Assembly (NCBI GenBank): GCA_036874045.1 | Contig: CM072344.1 | Location: forward strand, 14,418,501-14,482,500 | DNA from: Cymodocea nodosa | Lineage: Eukaryota > Streptophyta > Magnoliopsida > Alismatales > Cymodoceaceae | DNA length: 64,000 nt | Direction of reading: 5' to 3' | Notes under the pieces: model-generated | What the model was told of the DNA's origin: nothing | Seen by the model: only the letters and a program-made list of their open reading frames with translations | Database searches by the model: none | Program-made: the position numbers and the translations under genes | Shown: positions 1 to 12,169 of the stretch, piece after piece | How the letters are laid out: every line of letters starts with the position of its first letter | Numbering within the stretch: position 1 is the stretch's first letter

Positions 1-3000
1 AGAAATGGTATGAAATTCTGTATTCAATGTAAAAATAAAATATCCTGTCGGAACATGGTGGTATGAAAATTTAAGGTATAAGAACGCATAAACTTTACAG
101 AAATCACAATTCTGGAGAATGTTACACCATTATATGTTGGCATGCCACACCGGAATTGTGGGAACTAGCTCGGACAGAAACCATGAGTAATTACAATTAC
201 GTATGAAATCACATTCCATGGTAATATGCAGTGACACATAGTATCGGGGCATGCAACATGAGTGCATTTCAGCTTTACTATTAAGTACGATGTTAATATT
301 TGATTATCAGAGAGAATTTTCTGAAGGAAAAACCAGACACATAAATCTATTTTTTCAAGTAAAAATCAAAAGTTAAAAACACTTTAAAATCTTTTCTTTG
401 GAAGATAAAACACCTAACATTTTAAAAGGACTATAAACTATGGGTAAAATTGTAGCAAGTGACAAGGTATAATTGGATGACTCAGTTATTTTGATGATAT
501 CACATTTCAGGATATTTTCGGAATTATATAAAAACATGTTAGCATGCAGAATGTGATCATGTGGCATTTCATTGAATGAACAGCCCCTAGGAATTAAAAA
601 AGTTTATGGAACCCTTTTAGAGGGCATTTGATAATGATTATTTAATCCAACATATGCAATTATGATACTGTTTTTTGATAATTGTTACCCAACATATTAT
701 TCATACATCAGTTTATTTATACATGTCAGCTTAAAAAATGCTCCAGTTTGATATAAAAAACTAAATGAAAAAGAACTGTTTTCTACAGCTTTTTTTTGAA
801 AATGCTGGCTAATTTTTAGTGCCAAACATAATTAAATGAGTAAAGGAAGACTAATGTAAGACTTGTGCTCATTTAGGATATTCCCTCAAATGCAAGGACA
901 ACATTGAAACTAAAGGATAGAAGGGATGGCTTGCTTAATTTTTTTTTTTTTTTGAGCAGCAACCCAACAGAAATATATAACAAAAGAAAAACTAGGAGGG
1001 CACAAGCCGTACATGACAAGAAAACCAAAATATGATAAGAAGACAAATGAAAGTAGAAGATGGATTTCCAGGAAGGATATCTGACACCCAAGTGATAGAA
1101 ATCATGAAGGACAGACCAACAATGAAAGGTAAAACAAACAAATAGCAGCAAAACCACAATGGTACAAGGGACTCTAGCCATGACAGCATTACCTCATCAT
1201 CTACACAGAAATCCTACTATTTGTTCATTATGCAGATTTAGGAATCAACATGAACTATTTACCTTTCATAAAGGAATAACAAATAATAGAAAAAACATTT
1301 TTAAAATAAAAAATAGCTTTACAATTATAGTATACATCTTCAAATAGAAAAAGTTTTAGAATGTATTTGATTATGATTTGTATTAAACACCTTTTCAAGG
1401 CAACAACTGTTCAAGTATTTATAAACTTGTATGATTTGGGGTTGAATTGGTTTCCCAAGTTTACCAAGTGCATTAATTTTCAATTTACAAATACTTCTCT
1501 TCGAATGTATTCATGCGGATAATTAAAACATTAACGCATTTTCCATGACAATGGACGTTTAAAACTATTGATTGATAATAACATTTTTATAAGATAGAAA
1601 GATGGAAGGGTTAGTTGAGAAACTAAGAAATAACCAGTGAGCTTGATTGCATAATTTAAAGTACAAAACAACTTATGAGTTTGAATGGGAAATTTTTTTA
1701 AATTCGAATTTGCTAGATTACTTAGGAATTGGATTATATTTAAGGGTATCTTTAGCTTTTCGCTAATTAAGCTGGTCCCCATGATGGAGGGAGGCAGAGT
1801 TCACTATTCAATCGTTAGTCTATTGCTGAAAATGCAAGGGTTGTTCGGAATGAAAAATTGCAAATCAACTGTGATATTTACACCGCAAGAGACTTCTGCA
1901 AAAAGTACGAAACCATGTAATAAATGGTCAGTGACTTAATAATAAATTTATTCAGCAACCCATATAGTGCTATGAATATTTATGTGGAAAATTGCCTTAC
2001 GTTGCTTGCTAATATTCCAGTTTGTATGGTATTCCTTTCATTCTTGCATCACTGAAGCTGACAAGTGCTCTAGCCTTATATATTTCAATTTCTTGCCTTA
2101 AATAAAAATTAGAGTAAACAATACACAACACACAATGGATGGATATGGAAGCAGATGGTAGGAAGCCCTTCTCTTGAGACAGATATGTAATGAGTAAACA
2201 ACACACAACAGTTCCCAGCAAGATAAATAGTTTATAGTTGACTATAAATAAAAAACTAAACAAGCCAGTCTAAGTCAGGCTTAAAGGTAGGTGGGTGGGA
2301 TTGCCACCTACAGGAAAGATAGAACCATCGAAGATAATATAGACTAATGACTAGGTGACACAAGGCAATTTCTATTAGCAAGTTACCCTCACCAAGGGTA
2401 CCATATGCGGGAAGAGGCTTCAAATTAACTACCATTCACTTAGAGCTTGAACAAGGTTGGTTTCTACAACACTAGTATGTGACAATGGAGAAACTGCTCC
2501 ATTGTGCCAACCATTTAAACATAACAACAGTATTTCATTAATTCATTTCGTGAAAAATTGTAGAAATTTTTTTGCACAAAAAAATGTAAAACTTTCATGA
2601 TCTTGACGCACGAAAATATTACAAAACAGGGAAGAAATTTAAAACATCATTTTCATGTTCAACAAAAAACAAGATAATAGCATCTGTGATTCTACTGTGT
2701 TTGCAGTAAGTGGTATATGATTTTACAGACTCCACTTAAAGTGATATAATAACAAAGATGCACCAAGTGCTAGAGACATATTGACACTGATTTCATGATT
2801 TAAAATTTCTAACCTTTTTCTTATGCATATTTGATGATACAATTCTACTTCACTTTTTTAGTTCTACATTGCACATTAGAAAGTTCTTATCAATGACATT
2901 GGAACTACGATAGAATGCCTTTGGAACATGCACCAACTAATTCAAAGATAAAAATTTGCCTCATTGTCAAGAATGCTTGTTTCATTGACTGCAACATAGG

Positions 3001-3616
3001 ACTTGGTTTGGCAATGGCAATGCATTGCACTATGGCAGTAAATTGCCCTTTTTAATTCATGATAAAAGTGGGTATCCATTTGCAATCTGATTATGAAAAA
3101 TGTTAATCTCATACTAAAAAAGACTATATGGACAGAAAGTGATGCAAAACTTATTTTAGTTATGTAATGCCGTACATGTGCTGATAGTTAGAACTTAGAA
3201 TGTAGTATTTTCATGCACAAATATTAGGGTTTCCATATATCCATGTGCAAAAATACGTATTTTTTGCAAGCTACCACATAGAGAAAAATGCTCTTAAAAT
3301 CGCCTAAATACATGATCTGGCTCCAATTTTTCTTCTTATTCTATTTCTATGTACTTTCCATCATTTTTAAGAAGTTTTTTTCCATCACATTGAATCTACA
3401 AACACCTACAAATTCTTAGAAAAGAATTTCAAATCTAAGCATCACTGTATCATGTACATAAGTGGCCAGGAGCATTTAAACGTTGGACAGGGATATGCCA
3501 TGCTCGGAAAATCAGAAATCGATTTGACAAAAATATTTTCTTATCAAGAATATTGTTGCTTATATCGATCGACGTTGAATCTAGCATAATGGACCACTTT
3601 CGTTGGGTGATAAATC
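1..3616. other. Non-coding stretch left of the parvulin exon
   Basis: No protein gene could be supported here. The stretch is AT-rich, with only short unrelated reading frames and a retroposon 3' end at about 940-1162. It lies downstream of the parvulin exon on the minus strand, so it could be intron of that gene. I searched by eye on the minus strand for the rest of the parvulin domain (the GRGQMQKPFE and DSGVH segments) and did not find it, so the remaining exons are either beyond position 1 or absent. Confidence 0.5.
939..1162 (-). mobile_element. LINE/L1-like 3' end with poly(A) tail
   Basis: Read on the minus strand, a pyrimidine-rich segment resembling plant L1 3' untranslated ends runs into a pure A run (T run on the plus strand at about 939-953). 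A terminal homopolymer after a T-rich 3'UTR is the normal mark of a retroposed LINE end. No reverse transcriptase coding sequence remains. It could equally be a processed retrocopy of some other transcript. Confidence 0.35.
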
Positions 3617-3816
3617 CTAACTAAGAACTTGTAAGATCGGTCTAATTGATGGCAAAAAACAAACAAACACGACCAAGTAACCAATGCTCAAGAGCAAAGT
3701 CAATTCCTTGTCAAAACCGACTGGTTTCAAGTCCCCAATTTCAACAAGCAGAATGAAACCATTCAAAGAACCATTAGCGAAAGTGAGGAATTCGAAGAAG
3801 AATATCACAAACCGAC

Positions 3817-4309
3817 CTAGATCGCCACCGCGCTTGGCAGAGCTGCAGTCGGACCACTCCCTGGCGACATCCTCGAACCTCCTTCCCTTCGACACGATCT
3901 CTTCCTTCAACCCCTTGAGGCGTTCGACGGCGCTTTCCTTGGTAGTCCTGGAGATAACCTCCCCCTCCGGGTCCCTCCACGACGCCCTCCGCCGCGATCC
4001 CTCGTGCTTGACGAGGATGTGATAGGCCCTCACCCTGTGCGGCATCTCCGCCCTTTTCCCACTGCTGCTGCCGGTACCGGGGTGGTGGTGAGTCGTCTTG
4101 CTTTTCTTGCTGGCCTCCTCCCGTCGAGACACGGAGCGGTCCGGTCCAGCGGCGGCGGGGGCGGTGTGGCCCTTCCGCTTGCGGAGGGCGCCGTCCGCCG
4201 ACTCGGTCCCGATCTTCGCCGACGAGGGAGAACCGGAGGAGTCGGAAGGGTTCGAACTGAGGAAAGTACTTCCAGCACCCATGGGCGGTTCCTCCGAACT
4301 ATTTAACAT
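3817..4309 (-). CDS. PIN1-like: Pin1-type parvulin prolyl isomerase, first exon (partial gene)
   Basis: The exon encodes about 164 residues that end inside a parvulin (rotamase) domain. Residues 92-165 match Pin1-type enzymes: VRAYHILVKH carries the first catalytic His, GSRRRASW the phosphate-binding basic loop, and SDCSSAKRGGDLG the active-site Cys. Pin1-type enzymes isomerise phospho-Ser/Thr-Pro bonds in the nucleus and cytosol. No WW domain is present, as in plant Pin1. The exon stops with a phase-1 GT donor just after GGDL, where the family continues with the substrate-cradle half. Plant Pin1 is normally about 120 residues with almost no leader. Here about 90 Ser/Pro/Lys-rich residues precede the domain, with RKRK and KKSK patches that look like nuclear localisation signals. 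The start at 4309 is the first ATG; a stronger-context ATG at 4282 would give MGAGSTF. Later exons were not found, so it is an incomplete gene in the window or a truncated duplicate. Confidence 0.75.
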
Positions 4310-4319
4310 TTTCAATTAT

Positions 4320-6190
4320 TGTATTTTTAAATAAATTTTAATAATATTCTATTCTATTCTATAATAAAAAATATGGTTAATTCTGCAAATATTTCATACT
4401 ATACTTGGTAATTATCTCAATATTTAAATTATAACAAAATTATTTCTATATTTTCTTTATACGAGTTTAGTTACCTGTATGTCTCTACCGTTGCTTATCG
4501 TTAATAATAATTTCGTTAAATATTTTTTCAGACCATTTTATTTCTTCTCACGTTAATTTTGGTTTGACCTATAAATATTTAACTATAATTTCACTATAAA
4601 GAAATTTTCAATGAATATAAAGATAATTTCACTATAATTTAGGTATTAAGGTAATTATCAAATATAATAAAAACATTTAGACCAAATTAACCTTAGAAAA
4701 TAATGAAATTCAGTGTAAGCACTCACAGGTGCTCAAAATAGCTTACTTAATAGGAGCAACAATAGAAGTGATAACAGTATTTAAATTATAAGATAAATAT
4801 TATTTTTTGTCCAAACTTATGATAGCAACATTAAACTCTATTAAAATTTTAAGTTAATCTAAATTATATCTGTTATTATGACTAAATTATATCTTTATCT
4901 CATGTTTTTCTTCACGATTTTTTCAAAAATACTAATATTAATATCTAATCCTAATACAAAAAGTAACTAGTGTAGGTGTTTGTTCTATATCGAAAATATC
5001 AATATCAACACTCTATTAATTTTTCAATAATTTCCAACAGTAGATAAAATTACTACCAAGGTTAATACTATTTTAGTATATTTAAACACCAATTAATTAG
5101 TGTCCAAAAAAACTCCAAACATCAACACTGTTTTACGTGATTGATAGTGTACAAATATCTTACCGTTTACTAATACTATTTTATTTTACCAGTAATTAAT
5201 GATGACTTGTACCATGATAAAATACTGTTAGTATTTAAAAAATTTCATACCATGATACCAATGCTAATGCTAACATTAGTGTTAGTGTTCTAAAATGGTA
5301 ATATTAGTATCTAATGCTAACACAAAAGGTAACTACCAAGTTAAATACTACTCCTCTAAGGTTTCATCTGTGTACGTAAAAAGAAACAAGAAAAAAAAAA
5401 TTTCAAAAAATAACAAAAAGTGACCAAAAAAAGTTTTAAAAAATAACAGAAATAATAAATATTTGCGTACAGTAAAGAATACAATAATATAAATTTAACA
5501 AAATATAATTTTTATAATTTATAATGATAAAAGACAATGAAATATGATTTTTATGATTTATAATAATAAAATATGATTTTTAAGATAGAAGATGATAAAA
5601 TATGATTTTTAATGATAAAATATAATTTTTAAGATAAAAGATGATAAAACATGTTTTTTATGATTTATGATGATAAAATATAATTTTTAAGATAAAATAT
5701 GATAACATATAATTCATAACAATAACATATGATCTGTAAGAAAACTTTTACACAACATATGAAAAAAGGAATTTATCATTTTTCAACTCTTTTGCACCTC
5801 CTAACGTCAAAAAAAAAAAAAAAAATGTTATTGGAAAAATTAAGGTAAGAACTACTTATCAAACATTCCTCCAATTTACAACATATATAAAAACTTTATA
5901 TTTTATCTTTAACTTTCTATTACTTTATTGATAATGGATGGCTTGACTTTACTTAACTAATTTGATAAAAAAAATGTTTGGGATTCACCATTTGATGATA
6001 TTCATTCTTAAATCATTGGATAATTGAATTTCAAATCCGAGGCACGGAGAAATTCAAAGTGCAATCCACCCTTGTTAGACTACAATGCAAGAAGGACCTC
6101 TGAACCGGAAACCATCTCTTGCCACAACCATCATCAGCATGGGTGAGTGAAGATGATCTGCAACATAATTTTGGGAAACACAGAATATAT
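4320..6190. other. AT-rich intergenic region
   Basis: No supported gene. The stretch is very AT-rich and separates the 5' end of the parvulin exon from the 3' end of the BPC gene. It contains a degenerate short-period repeat (about 5500-5725) and long A runs (5809-5825). The segment just above 4320 would be the parvulin promoter, but no clear TATA box could be chosen among the many AT runs. Confidence 0.5.
5500..5725. repeat. Degenerate AT-rich minisatellite
   Basis: The words GATAAAATATGATTTTTAAG and close variants recur about every 25-35 bases (for example gatgataaaatatgattttt and aagataaaagatgataaaac). Copies are diverged and unevenly spaced, so this is an old local amplification rather than a recent array. 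Confidence 0.6.
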
Positions 6191-6382
6191 ACATATTGCT
6201 AACCGTTCATGTGTGATTTGAACTCACCGACTGGTCCAGGATTGGAATGCTGAAAAAAAAAAAAATGTACCTCAAAACACCCAAACACCCACTGCAATGC
6301 ACGACCAAGTTCCAGATCGCGTTCCTTCGGCCCGAGAGAGAAGTTAGGATCGAATCGAACAGAATAAGTGGTGCCAGAAGGG

Positions 6383-9300
6383 CTATTTGATTGTGATGTA
6401 GCGGTTGGTTCCATGCTTGGCCCAGTGATCTTTCAGGTCCAGCGGTACAGACAGATCATGGCCTTCTCTGGCCAGGCGGCTGAGTAATTTTGTGAATGCG
6501 CTGCCACTCATCTTCCGTCCACCAATACGGGCATGGCGCTTGTTTGGCATAACGGGAAGTGGATATACAGACATGGTTGTGGTGCAGCAGGATGACTGCC
6601 ATCCACCATTTCCCCACTTGTAACACTGCCTTAAAGTGCCTGTGCATGAGCAGCCCGGCACAGGCATGGTTGCTTCGTCAAATGTTACTTGGTTCAAGCC
6701 CAAATCCTGGCCCCTCCATTCAAGATCCCCTGCTGAGACCACCTTGTTTAGATCTTCACCACTACCAAACATTTCTTGACCCCTCCATGGCGACTTTGCA
6801 ATGGTCACTTGCTTGTTCAAATCTTCCCCTGCCCTTTTATTCTTCCTCGATGTCTTAGTTGTCTTCTTGGAAGGAGCGGCGGACTGGATTTTAGTCTCCC
6901 TTTTTGGGGTTTTACCACGCCGAGGCTTCACACTATTCTCTGGCATTGAAGAAATGGGATAAGCCTCCGTTATGTGCATCTCCCTTGAACTACTGAAAGG
7001 ACCATCGGACAGATGAGGCGTTGAATTAATGTGTGAGGTATGATGCTGATGGTGGTTGATGTGCTTTGCCCCACTCCGGGCTGCTGTGCACCCTGGAGGA
7101 CAAGCAGAGCCACCACTGGCGTTTGAATTTTCACGTGCAAACTGCAGAGCGGCAATAGCAGAATCTCTTTCCACAATGGCGTTGTTCCTTTCAGTTATTG
7201 CAGCATCTCTTTGGAGAATTGCCATGTCTCTCTCTGCCAGGGCTGCTTTCTTCTCAGATAGAGCTAAATTACGTTCTTCTATGGCACGGTCCCTATCTTT
7301 GATGATATTCATGATTTTCATTGTATGGTTATGATCCTTCATCTGATTTTGAGGCATCATCCACTGCAACAACAACAAAAACAAGGACCATGTTGGGACA
7401 CCAAATATTCTTAATTAACAACATTTCACTCAAGACCAGGAATATATTAAAAAAAAAAAATGCTCTAACGTTGCAACAAAGACAGTACTCAATACGGTAT
7501 GCATAAGTAACTTACATAGGAAGGCTTCCTACTGTTATTCAGACATGCAAAGAAATATTTATCCCAAAAAACAATTTTTTCTTTATACAGTGCTCTTGTT
7601 GAAGTTGTTTAGTGTTTTTCTAAACTAATATGTATGTCAATCATTGTCACAAACCGAATCATGGAAGTCTAAGAACAATAAAATGAACGCAGAAACCAGA
7701 AAGGAAGCTAAGCTTGCACTTGCACAAGGCCAAGCTTCTCCCAACCTATCCAAATTTCTAGGTATACAAACTGAATTGTGTATAAGATTTGAGGGCCACA
7801 ATGAGAGTGCAAACTCATTAGAGAAAGCCTATAAATTTCGAATTTGTCTCTACAGAAGCAAAAAATGTGGGAACTGGTTCCGCGTAAATGGGTATATCGC
7901 ACCAAATTTAATGTGCATGGCACTCTTAACAAACATATGGCATGTGTTGTTGCAAGAGGTTTTCTAAAACAATCAAGAGTGGATTTCTTTGAAACTTGTA
8001 GCCCGGTTGTTAAACATGCCAAAATTAAAATTATATTAACAATTGTAGTAAGTAAACAGTGGTCTTTAATGCAGCTTAATGTGGAGATGGTGTTTCTTCA
8101 TGGAGATTGCTGAAGAAGTTTATGTCTCAACCACAAGGATATGTTGTGACAAGGATCAACCTGCTCATGTTTGCCAGATGCCCAAATCTATCTATGGGTG
8201 GTGACACTCGAGCCCCACACTAAGGACAAACTGAGGGCACCATATAAATGAAGGCATTAAAACTGGACTTACCTTCCTACAGGACCAAGTATGACTTAGT
8301 GGCTTTATAATGTGGATAATTCTATGCGTGATACAACCTACACAATCAAAAGATATTGGTAGCCTCATTATACCTTAGTGGGGATACCCTTCAATGGTTC
8401 CAATGGTATTCTTGAGCCAAGGGACATGCCTTATGGGAGGAACTATCAAACACCATATGAATGTGTTTTGGGCCAATAGAATTCAAGGACCCCATTGGAA
8501 ACAAACATAACCAAGCTTTGTTAAACCAGATCTGTGCACAAATACCAAGCCAAGTTTGAGAAACTCTCCTGTAAGGAGCCTGGCCTTAAACAGGAATTCT
8601 TGGTGAGCTATTTCATCTGTAACTAATGCAGTGAGATTAAGTGGGAAGTGCAACCTATGCAATCATGCTCCTTATAACAAACAGCCTTGGGGTAGGCAAA
8701 GCTCCAAGAAGAGAAGGTTAATGCTCATTAGCAACACTTCCAACCAGATCCCAGAAAGAGGTTACTACCCAAACCCAACATTCCACTCACTCTTCAACCA
8801 CAGACCACCACTATAACCATCTTCCCATGTTCAACCATTTCCAACCACCAACTTTCGGAGACCCACTTCCAAGGCTCATGACTGTTGGGAATGAAAGCTT
8901 TTTTTCAACTACAACAATAAGTTTTTTCCAGAGCATTGATGTAAATATCCCTGGTCCTTCTACATCAAAGTGGATCACGCTACATAAGCTGACATGGAAG
9001 ACAATGTTGAAGTCATAGGAGAACTTTGTAAAGCAAAAATGGATATTACTTAGAAGGTCATGGATGATGAGCTACAAAGTATTAAGATCTTCTCCAAGCT
9101 TGAACTTTGATCCCACTACCATTAGATCCATGTTCATGAGGACATAACAAGACAACCTTCCATACATACAAAAGCCATTACAAGTTCCTTACCTTCCTGA
9201 TATACAACCTCCTCCCCTTTTTCCCTTCTCAATCTCCTGTCCCTCCTTCCTTCCACCCCCACGACCCTCTTCTCTTCCAAACTTCCCTTCCGGCTCCCAT

Positions 9301-10080
9301 CAACAACCAACGTTACAGCGTTCCCGCTGCACCACAGGTCATCGACAGGGGCAATGACAAAATAAAAGTGACAAGATTCCTATCATATTATAATTTACTA
9401 TAGTTGAATGGGGTGTGTTGTAACAAAAAGGTTTAAGGTAGCAAAGTAAAAACCACTACCAGCTAGGAAGATAAACTATAATTTAACCTAAACCAAAAAA
9501 AAAATTAAAACTTGCACTTGAACAAGGTTCACTATTATTCCATGCAAACTATTACGAAAAAGTGTAAAAGATGATAATATCAATATACCTATGGAGAAAA
9601 AAAGGTCACCATCCATGATGGTATTCCTAGTCTAATCCATTCATTGGTGAGTCAAGTTTTGAAAATGGAAAATAAGCAAAAAGAAAGTAATACTGATAAA
9701 AACTGAAGACACAAAATGTAGTTGATAATTATTAACTCAAATAGAAAGGTATATAATCAGATGGCCAGTTTATTTCAAGAGCTTCATTTGATATATAACA
9801 TGTGTAACAGCCAGTTTATATAACTTGTTTCTATTCATGCACCACAATCATTTTTACAGAAACTTGTAACATCATAAGTAGCTTTGGCAAAAAATAAGAA
9901 CAGATATATTGAACAGCATATACAAATACACGTATATTATTAAAATCATTATCAAGAATATTTTACATGACAAAAACAGCTTGGGCTAAATATCATTAAC
10001 CATATTAATACCTGTGCATGAATTCCTTTATAATGATCTGACTTGTGTCTCCCATTTTCTCTCTGTCCATTGTCATCCAT
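6383..10080 (-). CDS. BPC6-like: BASIC PENTACYSTEINE class II GAGA-binding transcription factor
   Basis: This nuclear factor binds GA-repeat elements and belongs to the plant BBR/BPC family. Coding exon 1 is 10080-10012 (23 codons, [18 protein letters not shown]...), exon 2 is 7363-6383, joined in phase 0 through a CAG/GT donor and a TTGCAG acceptor, giving 349 residues. Residues 24-44 contain the class II signature [14 protein letters not shown]. Residues 45-101 form the alanine-zipper coiled coil (repeats of the ERDxAI type). The C-terminal domain (about 258-349) carries five cysteines (CSC, QC, CC) and ends [13 protein letters not shown], the usual zinc-finger-like DNA-binding region. A basic linker ([13 protein letters not shown]) is a likely nuclear localisation signal. 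A GEDLNK...WRGQ motif occurs twice in the linker. Length fits the family (about 320-350). The 2.65-kb intron holds retrotransposon scraps. The reading frame is intact, so the gene is probably functional. Confidence 0.93.
7640..8215 (+). mobile_element. Ty1/Copia reverse transcriptase fragment
   Basis: Plus-strand frames at about 7844-8200 read [19 protein letters not shown], then [19 protein letters not shown] and [15 protein letters not shown], the N-terminal part of Copia reverse transcriptase (usual form KWVYRTK...AFLHGDL). Frameshifts and stops break it, and no protease, integrase or RNase H remains next to it. It sits antisense in the intron of the BPC gene. Confidence 0.75.
8230..9340 (+). 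mobile_element. LTR-retrotransposon gag-like remnant
   Basis: Between about 8340 and 8640 the plus strand, across frames, reads [11 protein letters not shown], then [16 protein letters not shown] and [10 protein letters not shown], resembling the gag core of Ty3/gypsy elements. It is interrupted by many stops. The rest of the stretch up to a CT-rich tract (about 9190-9300) has no recognisable coding sequence. Direction and proximity to the Copia fragment suggest two separate insertions. Confidence 0.5.
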
Positions 10081-10869
10081 GATAATTCCAGAATCAAGTT
10101 ATAAATCCTTCAATTATTAAATTCTTTCGAGAATCAACTGAGATGAAAAGTTCTTCAATCATTCAGAAGAGTCCATCGCCCACTCAGCAGCATGAGTAAC
10201 CAGCAAATCTTTCTTCTACTTTGGAAAAATAGGACATCATTAACAATTGTAAACAACTGTATATTTTGACAAAATTAAAAGATGAAAACAACAGAATTTA
10301 GATAAAAGGTGTTTCTAACAACTACGAAATGGACACTACAACCATTAGTGTTAGGAAACAGTGGCAAATTTCTCAAAAATTAAATCATAGCTATATATTA
10401 TATAACCTTAAGTGAACATTATAACAAGAGTAAAACAAAAAAATTGTGCAAACATTAAGCTAGGAAGTAGACAAAACTTAACAAATTTTGACAACATGAC
10501 AATTGGAAACAAAAGATGACAAATGCTTCCAAGACAAAATAAAAGAATTTAGTTGCTTCTGACATTTACGAAATTAGACACTACAACCCAATTATAGATA
10601 GACCACCTTAAATGTTTTATGGGTAGAAAATAAAACTGTTTGCTCAATAAGCAGAGTACGACAATTAATACTTTTGACAGTTTGCAGTTTAACCATTAAT
10701 AAACAAAAGAAACTAGCACCTCCAGTCTTCTGTATTTGCTAGCAACAGTCAATACAAGCCACAGTCATTTTCAAGTTAATATCACCTTCGTAAATACAAA
10801 CTAAAATAAAAAAACTAAAAACCGTCAACTCATCAAGCCAGAAGTAATACGCAATGAATTTAGTCTTTA

Positions 10870-11465
10870 GGCACCGTTTTGATTGGGCCATAAGAAAAGA
10901 TCATTTATGGGGATTATTTTGTCGCTCAAATAAATTATTTAATAATTTCAAAATTCAACATCTTTTCAAAATTTGAATTTTAAACATAATTCCTAGGAGA
11001 TGGACATGTGGAAGAGAAAGGGCAAACTAGTAAACAGCAAGATTTATGTGAAATTACAATGAAATTGAGGGATATATTTCTACTAAAATTAAGCAAGAGG
11101 TAACTTGGGGTAAAAGTGTGGATAAAACTTACTCCATCCTCACCCTGGAATAATTTTTTGTGAAAAAAACGTTAATTTAGGGTTATCTACCACATGCTAA
11201 AATAAACAAACACTATTCATGATTTATATAAGGTTTATCCAGCTTATCCCCAATGGTACAAGTTTTATATTGAACCAAAAAAAATGCAAAATGAAGTCTA
11301 ATACTAGTACGCAGACAATCTATGCAGAGCGAAACATGAGATATAACTACCTTTCAAAAAAATGATGTACAACTGTACGATAGTGATAGAAATAAATCAT
11401 TTGACAATTTCTTGTGTAGTTTTTAGGAATGAAATTCTAAATCATTTGTCAAACATACTCTAATT
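10870..11465. repeat. Possible Harbinger-type MITE
   Basis: The left end (from about 10870, TTA then GGCACCGTTTTGATTGG) and the right end (about 11460, read on the minus strand TTA then GAGTATGTTTGACAAATG) resemble the gene-proximal Harbinger MITE ends seen elsewhere in the window. The inverted match is weak and the target duplication is unclear. Confidence 0.2.
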
Positions 11466-11569
11466 TTTGCATATTAATTTCCTTAGTATATAGATTTAAT
11501 TACTAACTTCTTATGTTTTTTTTTTTTAAATAGATCCACATAAAAAGGAATTGAATGGAGCAAGAAAGG

Positions 11570-12050
11570 TTAAACAAGCTTATCTTTATTGATTACAACA
11601 AACAGAAGTATGAAAGATTTCAAGAAAGAAGACTTGAGAACAATGAGGGTGACTTCGATCCAATCTATCTTGAGGACTTCAATTACAACAACGAATGGAT
11701 GACAGGAGTACCAAGAGCAGAAAAATAGTGTATTGCAATGATGTACATGCATGGGCTCAAGTTAATATGGCAATAGGAGCTCTAAATATAATTTAGGCCA
11801 TAACACAAGGTTGGAAAATAAAATGGTTGCCAAATGAGCACCAGCTTCATCAACAAGAGGATGTAATGAAACACATCATTAAAGGTGATGGTATTCATAA
11901 AAAATTTGAGATTACATGTTTAAGGAAAGGGCAACATCCTATGGTGAAAGAAAAAGAATGGGAAGATGGTGAAGACAATGAAGAAGATGAGGATGTGAAC
12001 TTTGAGAGAAATTATTATGATTCCTTAAAGGATGAAGAAAATGAATAATT
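11570..12050 (+). mobile_element. hAT transposase C-terminal remnant
   Basis: Plus-strand frames read NNEGDFDPIYLEDFNYNNEW followed by MTGVP, then NDVHAWAQVNMAIG, and finally an acidic tail ending at 12048 (EDGEDNEEDEDVNFERNYYD). DPIxL...NEW, then a short LTWxxV-like segment and an acidic end, is the layout of plant hAT transposase C-termini. Stops (for example after PRAEK) and frameshifts break it. Upstream hAT domains are not visible, so this is a truncated copy. Confidence 0.4.
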
Positions 12051-12169
12051 AATTGTTGTTTAGTTGTTATGTATTCTTATGTTGTTAACTTTGAACCACT
12101 TGTTTAATTGGTGTTGAATTATTTTAAGTAAATTTGTAAAGTGTGACTTTTAGACGAGGTTAAAAGAAA

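Noticed and set aside
143..175. HNSGV-like minus-strand reading suggestive of the parvulin DSGVH segment
   Set aside because: Flanking residues do not match the family in any frame, so it is probably coincidence.
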